From NCBI RefSeq assembly GCF_002999335.1, contig NW_020312049.1, forward strand, positions 1 through 64,000: 64,000 nt of DNA, written 5' to 3'. Below, piece after piece: positions 13,001-24,792 of this stretch; the stretch's first letter is position 1; each line of letters begins with the position of its first letter. The notes beneath the pieces were generated by a model. The model was not told the DNA's origin. It saw only the letters and a list, made by a program, of their open reading frames with translations, and made no database searches. The position numbers and the translations under genes were made by a program. Source of the DNA: Cyclospora cayetanensis (Eukaryota; Apicomplexa; Conoidasida; Eucoccidiorida; Eimeriidae).

Positions 13001-16000
13001 CTTGAAGCATGAGCACTGCGAAAAAGCGCTAGAGCCTTTAGGGCGGTGTTGTGTTCTGGGGTTTGCAGAGACCCCCTTCGGGAAGAGGTTCCTGCCGCAG
13101 TGAGGGCCTGCCAAGCGGCTGGTATCCGCGTGCGAATGGTTACGGGCGACAACTTAGAAACTGCCAAGCAGATTGCCATTAAGTGCAACATCTTCCATCC
13201 AGAAGAAGGTCAGGAAATGCTTCCTATTTGAGGAGCTTCGGGAGTTAGGCTCTTGCTCCGTCCACGCTGCTCTACCTGTTGCTTGCTTGGAACCGCTGCA
13301 GTGCAGGCCTGTGCGAGGGAGGCAGGGGGAAGCGGGGGGAACGGAGGGCGTGTAAGGGCTCACTTGTTACTCTCTAGATGCTACAAACCAAGCGCAACAG
13401 ATGGACGGCGGCAGTCTTTGGACGCTGCTCCATTTTGCGTGCAAGAACACACCGCATGCGAAGTTTGTGCCTTGTGATTTAGACGGGCTCGCCATGACGG
13501 GTGCAGAATTCACGCGCTTGGTCGGTGGCGTCGTGTGCAGCGTCTGCCTTACGCGCACTTGCGACTGCCCAACAAATACCACGGGAGAACGAAGAGAAGG
13601 CCGAAAACTCAGGAAGGACGTTGTCAAAGACTTAGAGGCCTTCAGGCGTATTGCACCACGGTACAGCCCTATCGCCAGTGTGTGGGGTTCCTGTCTAGCG
13701 TGGCTATTCGGGGTGCAGACATAATAACGCGAAGCACCTTCACGTTTCAATGTTTACGGCAGCAGCGGCAGTCCTGCTTGCATGCCTCCACATGGCGATG
13801 CCGCCGAATCGCCTTCTCTTGAAGGGGCAGCGGCTGTGAGTGAAGGCCTTTTTCACGGTTCGCAGTCCGTGCATCTGCGGGGGATGCTTCTCAGATTGGA
13901 GGTGCTTGGCCGCTCACAGCCACTGGATAAGTTTGCACTCGTTGTGGGGTTGCAACAGCTTGGAGCGGTTGTTGCCGTTACTGGCGATGGCGCCAACGAC
14001 GCCCCTGCCCTCAAGACGGCAGATGTGGGCTTTGCCATGGGAATTACCGGTACAGTTCAGTCTATACTCCTGGATTGTAACACAGCCTCGTTTTAGGGCT
14101 GCCAGGCTGTTGGCTGCAGTCTGAGTCCATTTAAAGCTTGGGAAAGCGGTGGTGCAGAAGAGCACATAGCGGTTCTTAGAGAGTTGTGCAGCTTTCTACT
14201 GCCAAAGTAAAAAGCACTCGGCCTTCCTCCGGCTACTCTCAGAAAGCTCACACAAAACTTGTGAACGCGACGGTAAGTAGCCCAAAAGAGAGGACTTTCT
14301 GTGCGTGTTGTGAGCGTGCGCCGTAGGGAAGGAAGTGGCAAAGCAGGCGGCTGATATTGTCCTTTTGGACGATAATTTCGAGAGCTTGGTGTCAGCAGTA
14401 AAGTGGGGTCGTAGCATCTATACAAATATCCAGCGCTTCCTTGAATTCCAGCTGACCGTCAACGTGGTCGCAGTGGCTACTGCGCTCGTATGCGGTGAGG
14501 CGGTTTGTAGCCCGATGAAGCTATTGAAAGTGTTCAAGGCGTTGGGATTGAGAATTCATCAGTCCTTCCCGTTCATAGGTCGAGTAACGTGAAAAAAATA
14601 TGCAGCTGAGGGCTTTGCATGCATTGTGGTTTTTGTGGTTGCTTGTAGCCGTGACCCTGCGCGAGTCGCCCTTAAGCGCTGTGCAGATGCTGTGGGTGAA
14701 TTTGATAATGGATTCGTTTGCCTCGTTGGCGCTGGCCACAGAGCCACCGTCTGATGAACTCCTGAGGAGAAAACCCCACACGAAACAAGAATATCTCGTC
14801 ACTAAGGTAGTCTACCTATCCCTCCCTAGGCAGGGGGCAAGCAGACAGCACGCCAATGTGGCAGTGCGTAGTTGGAATGGGCTGTGAAGTAGCATATGTG
14901 TCAAGATCTTGTTGAAGCCCTGAGTACTTAGCCCACCTTGTTCCTGCTGAACTATGAAGACGCCTCAGTTTGTTTGCCTATCCGTTCACGTGCGAAACCG
15001 CTGCCTCATGCTCTCCCGTTGGCGTGTGGCTTCAGAAGATGTTTAGGAATATCATAGGGCAGGCGCTCTATCAGTTGGTGGTGATGTTTACTCTGATTTT
15101 CGCGGGCGAGAAGTTCATCCCCGAAGAGACCTGGGCGCATATTTCAGACGAGACAAGACGACAGTTTCCAGACTTTTGTGAATTTAGTGGTACTTTATAA
15201 GCAGCCTTTGATTCTGCTTACCTGGGCTCTAGATCCGTAGAGTGCTGTCTTAGCACTGGAGTACTTACGGAATGGGACAGGGCAAACATCTTACGTGGTG
15301 GCTGCATTTCGTGGAGGTTGGGTGTGTGCTTTGTGGCTAGACTGCTGGACTGCGAAACCCCATTTGATGCGCTCTGGCCGGCGATTTGTACCCTTCTCTT
15401 CTGTGGAGGATTATAAAGGCTCTTGGCGTGTCACTATTGGCCCAAGCCGGCACTACACGGTGGTTTTCAACGCCTTCGTGCTCATGCAGGTGAGCAAGAG
15501 GAACGTCGATAGCAGGATATGCAGCTGTAGCGGCACTCGAAGTGGCATGTTTGCACCAGCAGCGATGCGAGGAGGCCCTCGCGGCAGAGACCGCTGTCTC
15601 AGCATGGCGTGCATGCGGCAAAAATGAATGCCGTATATTGTGTTACATGAAACTCACAGTTTTTTTTGTGCTGCCTCACTGTAGTCCGCGCGTCCTGCTC
15701 CAGCGTAAACCTGTCAGATTGGGCAAAGAGGCTCACAGCTGCCGCTGTAGGGGCTGGATTTGGGGGCAAGAAACAGTTTGTGTGGTGCGAGGTGTTTCTG
15801 CACAGCTGGGAAACATGTTCAACGCCCGTCGCTCGGGGTCCTCTTTGAATCTCTGCAAGGGAGTTTTACGGTCCAAGATGTTTCTGGGAATCGCCCTTTT
15901 CATCGCTGGTTTCCAGGCGTTCGTTGTTGAGCTCGGCGGACTCCCCATGTCGTGCACCTTTGGGGTCAGTACAGGGGTGGCTTCGGTTGCTGGTGTAGAG

Positions 16001-16466
16001 CAAGAGGGCGGGGGGGGAACATTGGAGGTTTAGAAGTAAGGGCTCCTGCATGCAGGAACGTGCTTGGCATGACCCTTTAAGATACGTGTGCTGGTCGACA
16101 AGGGGGACGGGGGGAGACGGGGGGGTGGCCGTGCAAAGGGCCGCAGTGTCAGAGGCTCTATGCCAATGCGTGTGCGTCATTAATTAGGGCATAACAGGGG
16201 TGCAGTGGCTGATCTGTGGGGCTTGTGGCTTGGGGTCGGTGGTGGTGGGAGCCCTCTTGCTGCTAGTGCCGTATCGCCATCTTCCGGAGACGGGTAAAAG
16301 AGAAGTCAATCTTCTGCAAGAGAACAGAAGCATTGCACTAGCCTCTAGAGGAAGGTCAGCTCCGAACCCACGCCTTCCTCTGCCTAAGCAGCGCCCTTCA
16401 AGACTCACTCCAGTTGTAAAGGATGCAAACAAGCGAACGAAGCGTGGAGCCGTGCCTCTGCAGTAA
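7062..16466 (+). CDS. plasma-membrane-type Ca2+-transporting P-type ATPase (type IIB)
   Basis: Pumps Ca2+ out of the cytosol at ATP cost. Proposed exons: 7062-7473, 7840-8157, 8404-8495, 8929-9061, 9369-9860, 9961-10042, 10224-10398, 10578-11066, 11563-11853, 12271-12962, 13069-13208, 13378-13681, 13895-14049, 14327-14494, 14649-14806, 15036-15189, 15281-15489, 15806-15964, 16188-16466. They sum to about 1633 aa in one frame. Seen in order: [10 protein letters not shown]-terminal motif, first membrane pair ([19 protein letters not shown], then [13 protein letters not shown]), actuator MTGES (about residue 375), PEGLPLAV in TM4, phosphorylation site [13 protein letters not shown] (Asp about 592), [31 protein letters not shown] hinge (about 1237), and the TM5-TM10 region ([22 protein letters not shown]). 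The protein is longer than usual because of poly-Q in the actuator (9617-9690), a roughly 100-residue insert after DKTGT, and Q/S-rich inserts in the nucleotide domain (12335-12480, 12715). The tail is short and basic. The exon 6/7 junction is the least certain. Confidence 0.93.
8708..8729. repeat. (TA)n microsatellite in an ATPase intron
   Basis: Short TA/CATATA run between the third and fourth ATPase exons. Confidence 0.8.
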
Positions 16467-18548
16467 CTTCTGCTGATAGCGAACTAGGAAGAGTGTTGTG
16501 ATTTGGGGCTTAGGCTCTCCACCGACCGCCTGACCAACAGAATAGGATGCCATTCCTCTTCACAGCTGAGCCAGGATCACAGACGGCAAATAATGTAACC
16601 CCCTAGCTTTAGGATATATGGCTTGTACCGAAATACCAAACTTACCGCGTATCAAAACTTCCTGCTGGGCGGATGCAGCTGCTTCTTTGGCGATTGCTCA
16701 ACATGCGGCTGTCGATGTTGCGTGCCCGGTTGCAGCTGCCCAAACCCCTGGGTGAAAAATGGTCATGGTGCTGCTGCTTGTGCCGCTGTTGTCGCAGCGA
16801 GCGGCTCCGCGTGCCTGCCGTATCCCCGAAGGCCGTCTCATTGCCAATGTTGCTGCCTTCGAATTCTGCCTGGGCAATTTCGCCGACGGCCGAGGCAGTG
16901 CCAGCCCAAGGGGAGCCCACAAGCCTCATGGTCTAGGTTCAAGGACTCGGAGTAGGGCAAAAAGTCGTAGATTTACGATTTTGAAGGGCCCCCTCATAGA
17001 TGCGACTAGCACCTCGTACACCACTTCACCTCACGTCGCGCGCGCTAAACAAGAGCCACACAGCCGAATAGTCAAATGCGTTAAAATCTGCCTAATAGGG
17101 GGGCTCAGCGGAGCGGCAGACACCCCTTAAGGTCGATTCGTCATGTGCGTATTCATGCAGCAATAACGATGCCAACTGAAGCTCCTGCTGTGGAAGAGGA
17201 ACTAAAATTTAAAAAATGTGATTTAGTAGCTGAAACCATGACTTGATCATTTTTAATTTCACCACACGCGATTCGGTCTCATTTGCACCAAACATGTGCA
17301 TGATGGCCTCTGCCCATGCGTTCTGCATGCCACTGGCGTGTCCATCTCTGCCAGCCCACTTGCTATGAGCCATTTTATTCCTCCCCCTTGGGTCTCCCTC
17401 TGTTTGGAGGAGATGCGATAGGCAAGAGAGGGTGAACTTGTTTCCATGCAGGGAAGTGTGGCCCATAGGGACTGCACCACGTGCGGGGATATAGGATGCA
17501 CCAGCGACAACAAAGCCAATTTGTGCTCGTAACTCGTCCAAGGCGTGCTCCCTTTCCGGGGCTCTTAACGGGAACCACAGTCCGACGAGAACCTGTGGGG
17601 TCACACAAACACCTAGATACGCAACGGTAACTGCAGTGTGCTTCCTTGTCAACTGGCCAATGCTCCCAAAAAGAGACTTCAGACTGCATGTTCACCCATG
17701 CACCAAGCCCGTGCCGCAAGTTGGATTCACTGTTCTATATCTAGGGGGTGGCCTGCGAGATATATTCCCGACCGGCTAATGAAATCTTAGAGTACTTGCC
17801 AATCCTTTCGGGCGTCATACTTTTCAGTCATCGCTACCTGATTGATGCGTCCATGCACACTGTACCGGCTAGAGAGCCATGCTTCTCTACTAACTGCGGA
17901 GTTGCTGCATTTATTTAAGCTTTCAGGCTGGCCACTGCCGAACCCGCAGGCATTGGGCTACCGTTTACCGTCACCGCCCTTGGGCTGGTTGACGACGGCC
18001 TACAGAGGGTATTCTCCTTTTCTCCTCTCTTTGCAGTGTGAGGAAATAAGCAATTGCCCATTGTCACGTATTGCGTTTATACATGAGAAAGTAATGATCA
18101 ATCGTAAAGAATGCGAAAGCTCTGACGGGGCCCTCCTTCTGCGCCTTCAAGGACGCAGGGCCCCCGTGCCGATCCGGGTCACACAGAGTCCTGCGGGGGG
18201 CCCCTCCCCTCCTCGCTGCACCGCCCCAGAGCGTTAGCCTTTTTCTGAATATATATGAATTTGACACCCTTGAAGAAGCTGGTATTTGCCCTTACGCACC
18301 TTTACGGGGTGCACAGTGAGGCCCCAACTTATCTACAGCAGTTTCCAAGCCGCTGCGTTCAACAGCCCTTCCTAGAAGGCAGACTCCATGTGTCTCCCTA
18401 TGAGCCAGTTTGAAGGCCTCTTGGACCTCTCACCGTGACAGGGGCCTCCGTTCCCGCGCCCTTCACCCTCAATATATTGGGGAACCCTGCCGGCAGCCCG
18501 AAGGCGTAAGGTCCACTACGGCTAAGTGGAGAGGCCTACCCCCGAAAC
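16467..18548. other. intergenic; one weak minus-strand ORF at 17209-17652
   Basis: No known family. The minus ORF 17652-17209 (147 codons) starts with a hydrophobic stretch (MTRKHTAVTVAYLGVCV) and ends KSWFQLLNHIF. Its composition is protein-like and free of repeats, but it has no recognisable domain. The Cys-rich plus ORF at 16623-16955 looks accidental. Confidence 0.35.
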
Positions 18549-21500
18549 ATGTCTCAACAGTTCTTATACTTGTGCCGCTACCCCTACCTGGACCTGACCC
18601 CATCTACAGATGAACCGCTGGTTTCCTTTCACGGAGAAGAAGGGGGGGGCCCCCCGGGGCCCCCCCCTCTTAGATCCGCTGAAGGCTGCAGTGGACAGCC
18701 CCCGGGGACTTGCCGTCTAAGGGAACTGCTGCAGGCACGACTGCAATCGCCAGACGCATTTGCTGTCTCTGAGGCGAGATCCGCCGTGGCCGTCGCCTTT
18801 GCGCTGAACGGCTGCACTGTTTGCGGCTGCTGGTGCAGCAGCATCAGCAGCTGCAAGGAATCATGGAATGCGGAAGACGCCCATCAAAACCCCAAAAGGC
18901 GCAAGATGGAGGGGCCCCCAGGGGGCCCTACCTGCACCACGTTCTTTCCTGCCCATTTGCAAGGCAGCAGCCCGCCACACACACCACGCACCCCTGCAGC
19001 ACCAGCAGAGCCACCAGCAGCCGACTCCGACAGCTCCTTCTCAGCAGATTCTTCCAGCTGCAACAACGGGAGGCACATTTGCATCTTCGTGATCGATGCC
19101 ATGACTCGCCGTGCAGTCTGCGGTTGGCGCCTAATGGGTGGGTCACCTTCTAGGGACAGCAGCAGTGCCCTAAAACGCTCGGCGCGCTGCACCCGTTGTG
19201 GAGAAGGCCCCTCAAAGGCTTCTTCCACGACGGGTTTAGGTCTGAGCTGCATGCAGTTCGCAGCTGGGGACGCCTTCTTGTGCCTTAGAGACGACGTGAC
19301 AAGACGTTTCTGGATGCTGGACCTTCAGCAGGAGCAGGCACATTACCACAGCTGGTGGCAGCCTCGTGATGCGCTGATTGCTGCCGTTTTCTCGGTGAAA
19401 TCTACCGCGGGTGTTTCTGGAGCTGCAGCAGAAGTAGAGCCAGCCGTGAAAAGCCTTATTGGACAGCCCTCCCTGGGGAAAGCGGCCGATATCTCCCATG
19501 CCGGAGCGCCATCTGCAGAAGGCCCTGAACATGAACTGGTTCTGCTGCATGCGCATGCGAATGAAGGAAGAAGCGACCTCTCAGCGGCGGGTGTCTCCCA
19601 GGGGACCTGGACCGCCCCTTGCAGTGGGCCTTCCTGCACCAGTTCGGGGCCCTTTACGTTGGCGCTGGAGCCGCTGGAATTCATCGACAGCAGCGGCAAC
19701 GCTTCTCCGAAGAGCAGCGGCACATGCTGCTGCATGCGTCTTCTGCCGCCGCTGCTCGCAGTGGCTCCGTGGACGTACACCTTCACAGCGGCGCTGCAGC
19801 AGAAGGGGCGGGAGCCTGTGCTGGTGTCCACAAGCACGGGACCGCACTGGCAGAAGAATCAGCTGCCAAAGGCCCCTCGAGGGCCCCCTGCTGCCTGTGG
19901 GCGGGAGCGGTGTGAGCAGAAGCAGAAGCAGATGCAGATGCAGCAGCAGCAGCAGCAACAACATCGGCAGCAAAGGGAGTCGGTGTCAGCAGCAGCAGCA
20001 GTGTGTGTGCTCTGCCGTCCGGCGGCTGCTGCAGCTGCTGCGGGTCTGCAGCAGCTTTGGGGGTGTGGCTTCCGCTTCGTCGTGTGGCCTCCCTTAGTGG
20101 GTGCTGCAGCCGCTGTTGCTACTGGAGTGCCGCTGCTCGCAGGCGCTGCTGCGGCTGAAGGCCCCTGCCTTGTTGGCACTGACCTGGCCGCTCTGTTGGT
20201 GAGGCGCAGCACCGCTGCAAATATTCAGGCAGCAGCAGCAGCGGAACGCATTGCAGTCGCGTGCTGCGATGGTGCTGCTGCACTGCAGCAGCAACAGCAG
20301 AAGCAAGCGCAGCAGCCACGGCGGTCAGGTGAAGCTCCTCCTGGTGAGCCTGCACAGCCTGCAGCAATGCCGACACAGCTCGCATCAGCGGCTTCGGCAG
20401 CAGATCGCGGCAGCTACTTCAGCACGGCAGCAGAAACTCGTGCGCTACTTCTGCGGTCGGCTCTCCCCCTCTCCCGGCCTGCTGCTTCCTCCTTGAGGCT
20501 CCTCTTAGGGCAGCAGCTGACGCTGCTGCACCTGCGGGGGTTCTACAGGCGGCTGCTGCAGCAGGCACCCCAAATCGAGAGGCCTCTGCTGCTGTGCCCA
20601 GAGGCGGCAGCGGCAGCTGCAGACGGCAGCAGCTATTGTATTGCCTGCCAAAGCCACGCAGCGGCGCAGCAAGAGCTTGTGGTTGCTGCGCACACGATGG
20701 ATGATCGGCTGCAAGTGCGACAGTACACCAGCAGCAGCAGCAGCAGCAGCAGCGCGTGTACTGAGGTCGTGTGTGTTGTTGATTTCAGCAAGGCCCCTGT
20801 GGTAGAAATGCCCGCTGCTGCCCTCACAGCACTGAAACTACCATCTAGAGGGCCTTCTAAGGGTCTCGTAGGGGTAGATTCCGCGTGCGAGCCGTCTAGT
20901 AGCCTCCTTGTTGCTCATTGTGACGGCCATGGGCTGCACGTGCTGCTGCAGCTACACGGGGGGGGGTGGGGTCTTGCATGGCTGGTGTACAGGCAGCAGC
21001 AGCAACAACAGCGGCAGAAGGGGAAGCCGCTACAGCCGCAGCAGAATTGGAGTGTACAGGCTGCAGTGCGCATTCCGAATGCTCCGTGCCTTTTGTTTGC
21101 TGCCTTTGGAAGGGAGTTTTGCGGCACGAAACTCGTGGCTTTGGCATCTGCAGAGGTACTTCGCCAGTCTGTGCTGCTGATGCTGTGGTGTTGCTGATGG
21201 CGGGGGGATGGCTAGCTGCCCAGTTCTGTTGGCGTGACTGCTGCCGACGCTTGAGGCTTCGGCTTTATATGCATCTTGCAAGAATCCTTGCGTTCTTGGC
21301 GCACTGTAACAGGGTGGACCCGTGCTCCTGCTAGACTGGTTTCGTCTCCTTACACCCGAATGCCTGCAGCAACGGCAGCAGCAAGCTGCTGTTGCAGAAG
21401 CGAGTCCCCTGCTTCAGCACTGTGCTGTTGTACGGCTTCATCCAAATCACCGGTTGCACCGTGTAAGCGGCTTTCTCTAGCCCGTGGCCTCCTTTTTCCT

Positions 21501-22748
21501 GGTGCAGTGGCCCCCCCTACTAGCAGTCCACCCATTCATCCACAGAAACGGCTCTGGTATCGGCCGCATACAACGGTAGGAGCACCAGGCTTGCCTGGGG
21601 GATGCCTGTGTCTGTATGGATGTGTGCAGATAACGTTCTGGCCACCCTATGGCGCCCTGATTCTTCATCTGAAACATCGCGTTGGCGGCAGCAACAACAA
21701 CAGCGGATGTGGCAGCAGTGGTGCAGAAGGCGGATCATTTTCCGCAGCAGAAACACGATCTGCAAGAGGAGCACCCCTCTTACGGGTTCTGCTCCCTGGC
21801 TGGTGCAGATGCGGTGACAAGGCAGCCGTGAGAGATTTCCTCCTGACGGACTCGCTGCTTGAGCTTCAACAGCCAAAGCAAAACTGTGCCGCAGGTCTTG
21901 GGGGGTCCACTACGCATTTCTTTAGAGAATTCCGAGAAAAGGTCAGTGGGCATTGCTACCACTTTTGCGGCTGTCGCTGTCAAACTGTGTGTGTCGTCCT
22001 GCGTCTGCTTCGCCGCTGAGGCTTCCTGCCGCTTGTTTACTGGCAGTGTGTGCCTTCCATGGCCCCTGATGGACCGCGAAATAAAATATTCAATCTAGGG
22101 CATGAGTCGTATGCTCAGATCTGGCGTTCCTCTTGGCCACGCGCCGCTGACTGTCTAGTAAGAAGCAGGACTCATTTTGTAATGCGTTTGAGGAGCTCCC
22201 GCGGTGCTCCTGAGAAGTCCTCGTTGAACCCCCTGGTTCTGGTGCCGGTCTGCTCGCCCCTTCTCATGGGGTGTCAAGCCTTCAGTGCTACGGCCGATCA
22301 GCAGTATCGGGCAATGCAGCAGCGCTGGGAAGAGGCGATATGGCAGCAGCAGCAACAACAACAACAGTGCAAGGCGGACGGCAAAGTGCCTGGCAGTGGA
22401 GGTCCTTCAGGTGCCAGGGATGTCGCTGTAGACAGCACTGCCGTCGATCCCCGAGGCCCCACCCCTGCAGGGAGTCTTTGCAAAGAGACGCCTCTGGAGG
22501 GCCCTTTAGGGCTTTGTGAGGAGACGGATGCCTTGTGGGAACTGCCCCAGACCCGCGTGTCTCTCAGAGATGAGCTATTTGGGTGTTGTAGTGACACGCC
22601 AAGCAGCAGCAGTTGTAAGACTCCCAGCGGCGAGGGGAGAGTAGTGTGGCTTGGCGGCGATGGCCAGTGGTCTGTAAGGGCCCTGGGGACCCCCGCTCTG
22701 GGCGCGTGGGTGCATGCAGTTGCTTCTGCTACTACAACTCAGGACTGA
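18549..22748 (+). CDS. large Ala/Gln/Ser-rich protein of unknown function
   Basis: The main exon 18549-21155 is open for 869 codons and then meets a donor CAGAG|GTACTT. A candidate second exon starts at 21335 after CTGCTAG and ends at GT|GTAAGC near 21460. Further coding-like blocks follow (TTHFFREFREK before a GTCAGT donor near 21945; last block about 22085-22745, ending at TGA 22746-22748). Islands of ordinary sequence such as GRHICIFVIDAMTRRAVCGW and DDVTRRFWMLDLQQEQ resemble WD/beta-propeller blades, separated by poly-A, poly-Q and poly-S from CAG/GCA repeats. A propeller fold is only a suggestion; no catalytic motif is visible. Two Cys pairs (CTVCGC, CTRCG) are present without a recognisable zinc-finger pattern. 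Start codon and downstream exon chain are provisional. Confidence 0.55.
19921..20320 (+). repeat. CAG/GCA/CTG triplet tracts coding poly-Q and poly-A
   Basis: Dense interrupted CAG, GCA and CTG runs inside the large exon, for example 19937-19960 (CAG/CAA, poly-Q) and 20224-20245. Homopolymeric amino-acid tracts like these are a hallmark of Eimeria coding sequence. Confidence 0.8.
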
Positions 22749-23613
22749 GGGAGCGCAGCGGCTTAGCCCTCCGTAGGCTGTGTGGCCCGTAGCTCTGGCC
22801 AGCCGTACAGTTGGTCAAACTGCCCTTACAGCGCCATTAAGGCTAGACTTCGCTTTTAAGCTTATGAAGACAGCTGCTTGTGGGGCAGCAGCAAAAGAGG
22901 GAGCAGTAGATTCCGTCGGGCACCGCTCGTTGACGGAGCTGGGAGGGACCCAAGGCCGCAGATACAAAAGCAACCCCGGTAGTTACGGGGACACGTACGC
23001 GGCTACCTAGCCAACTAGTGGCTATCTACTGTCTCTGCAGAGTTTCTGCCAAACAAGTGGCCGGACGGCTAGTGACCCAGCGAGTTGTCTGCCGCTGCGT
23101 GGGTTTGTGTATACAAGTGCTCGTCAATTCAGATCGTTCTCTTATGAGTCAGGGAGCCCCCATATGTGCGCCAAGAGGAAGAAGGTTCTTCGTGTGTGTG
23201 TATAAAACGGAGAGGAGCTGCTTGCAAGCCCCTTTGTGAGAATCAAAGCCCTCAAGTTTCCAGCGCTTCGGTTGGGCGCTGTTTGAAGGGCACCTGGGAA
23301 GAAATTCTGTCCATCAGAGGCCCTTGCGCTGTTGATCCCCAGTGTCGGAAGTCTTTCAATTATATGAACCGAGATGAGGCCATAGCTTGGTGTTTTTGTA
23401 CGGGGGGGGGCGAGAGGGGGGAGGCGTTCCGAAGCCATGGGCCTACTTCGTTGGGGCCCCCTCTTGCCCGCACGGCTGAGGGGCAACAGAGAGAATGTTG
23501 AATTACCCTGGAAGTGTGCGGCAGACGCCCGAAGGTAATGCAAGGCACTCCTACCGCGTCTGTAATGCCCTCTGGGTGTGGCGCCTTAGTCGCGCATTCG
23601 TCAGGGGCGTGTG
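22749..23613. other. intergenic, nothing recognised
   Basis: Short overlapping ORFs on both strands without domain, signal peptide or splice support. Confidence 0.5.
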
Positions 23614-23760
23614 CTACTTGCGAACGATGGAATCCAGCCAAGCGAGGAATTGATCCCACAGAGAATCGCCACTGCTGTTGTGCACCAGGCCCAAAATGAG
23701 GCCTCCGCCGACCAACACCGCCACGATCACAAGGACACTTATCAAGCAGACCCAGCACAT
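23614..23760 (-). CDS. tiny single-pass membrane protein (48 codons) or terminal exon
   Basis: Reading leftwards from ATG 23760: a strongly hydrophobic helix (WVCLISVLVIVAVLVGGG) followed by an amphipathic end (SLWDQFLAWLDSIVRK) and a stop at 23614. The frame is open upstream to 23916 through Ala/Ser-rich sequence, so this may be the last exon of a longer protein or a longer single-exon protein of 100 codons. Layout is type II-like: short cytosolic N-terminus, one membrane helix, short polar tail. No family recognised. Confidence 0.4.
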   Translation of the reverse strand: MCWVCLISVLVIVAVLVGGGLILGLVHNSSGDSLWDQFLAWLDSIVRK

Positions 23761-23916
23761 CGTGGCTGTACGTGACGAGGCTGCACATACGACTTTGGCC
23801 AGGGCTGTGGCTTCAGTCCTTTGCGGCGCCCACCCCTCGGGTGAAGCCGATGCTGCTGCCGAAGGCGCTGCTTGTTTAAAAGGACGGGCAGAGCCTCCCA
23901 CGCTAGTGGAAAGCAC

Positions 23917-24792
23917 GGAACAAGGGGGACGGACACTTTAAAACGGGTTACTCCGGTGGAGGGCACACGAGACCGCCACAGGTCGCGCAGGATATACAGA
24001 GGCAGGGCGCCTATGGCGCTCTTTTACGCGTTAGAAAAACAGAAAGAGGATTTACCTGCAAAGATGCCGTACACGAGAAGAGACAGAATCGTGCGGGACT
24101 GTGCATTGGCGCCAGCGAGCCCGATGGAACACTCTTGCGCAAACATTGAAGTACTACGCATCGTTCTTCGACTTCGCACAATTTGCATCTTTCCCATAAA
24201 GATTCTCAGAAACTGAGCAGTAGGGAAGTTATTTTTGGTCTTCCCTTGTGAGGCTCCACGCCCCAGGCGTGCAGCTGCCATAGCCGAGTAGGGGGGGCCC
24301 CGTGTATGTGCGTGGCTACCCCCTTGGCGCTTGGAACCATGCACCGCACGGGCCCGACTTTCGCATCCGTAAAACACATAGCACTGCTAATGTGCATGCG
24401 TTTTAAGGCCTCCCACGGATACGTGCTTTGCATTCTCAGCAAGAGCCTTCAGTGCCCTACAGAGGCTCAAGCTACCACTGGAGGGGGGCGTCGTCCCCGG
24501 GTCCTGAGCCCTCCAACCGGAGCTTCCTCGGATAGCCATCTTCCTGGGAATACCAATAGATTTAGCACTGTAGGATCGGAGATTCAAGCTTAGGGAAGGG
24601 GGCTTATGTCTGGACTTCATGGCAGTTCGCCGCGGAACTACATCGCTGGGAACGCCGTGACGCCAACAGACACACAGCCAGCACAACAGCAAAAGCTGCT
24701 CTCCCCCCTTCTCCCCCTCCGCCAGCCGAGGCAGCGGGAAACCCCGAATCTCCGAATCTGCGTTTTCGAAATACAGGAAGCGTCGTGGAATC
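23917..24792. other. intergenic, nothing recognised
   Basis: No conserved motif on either strand. This is the presumed upstream region of the JmjC oxygenase. Confidence 0.5.
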
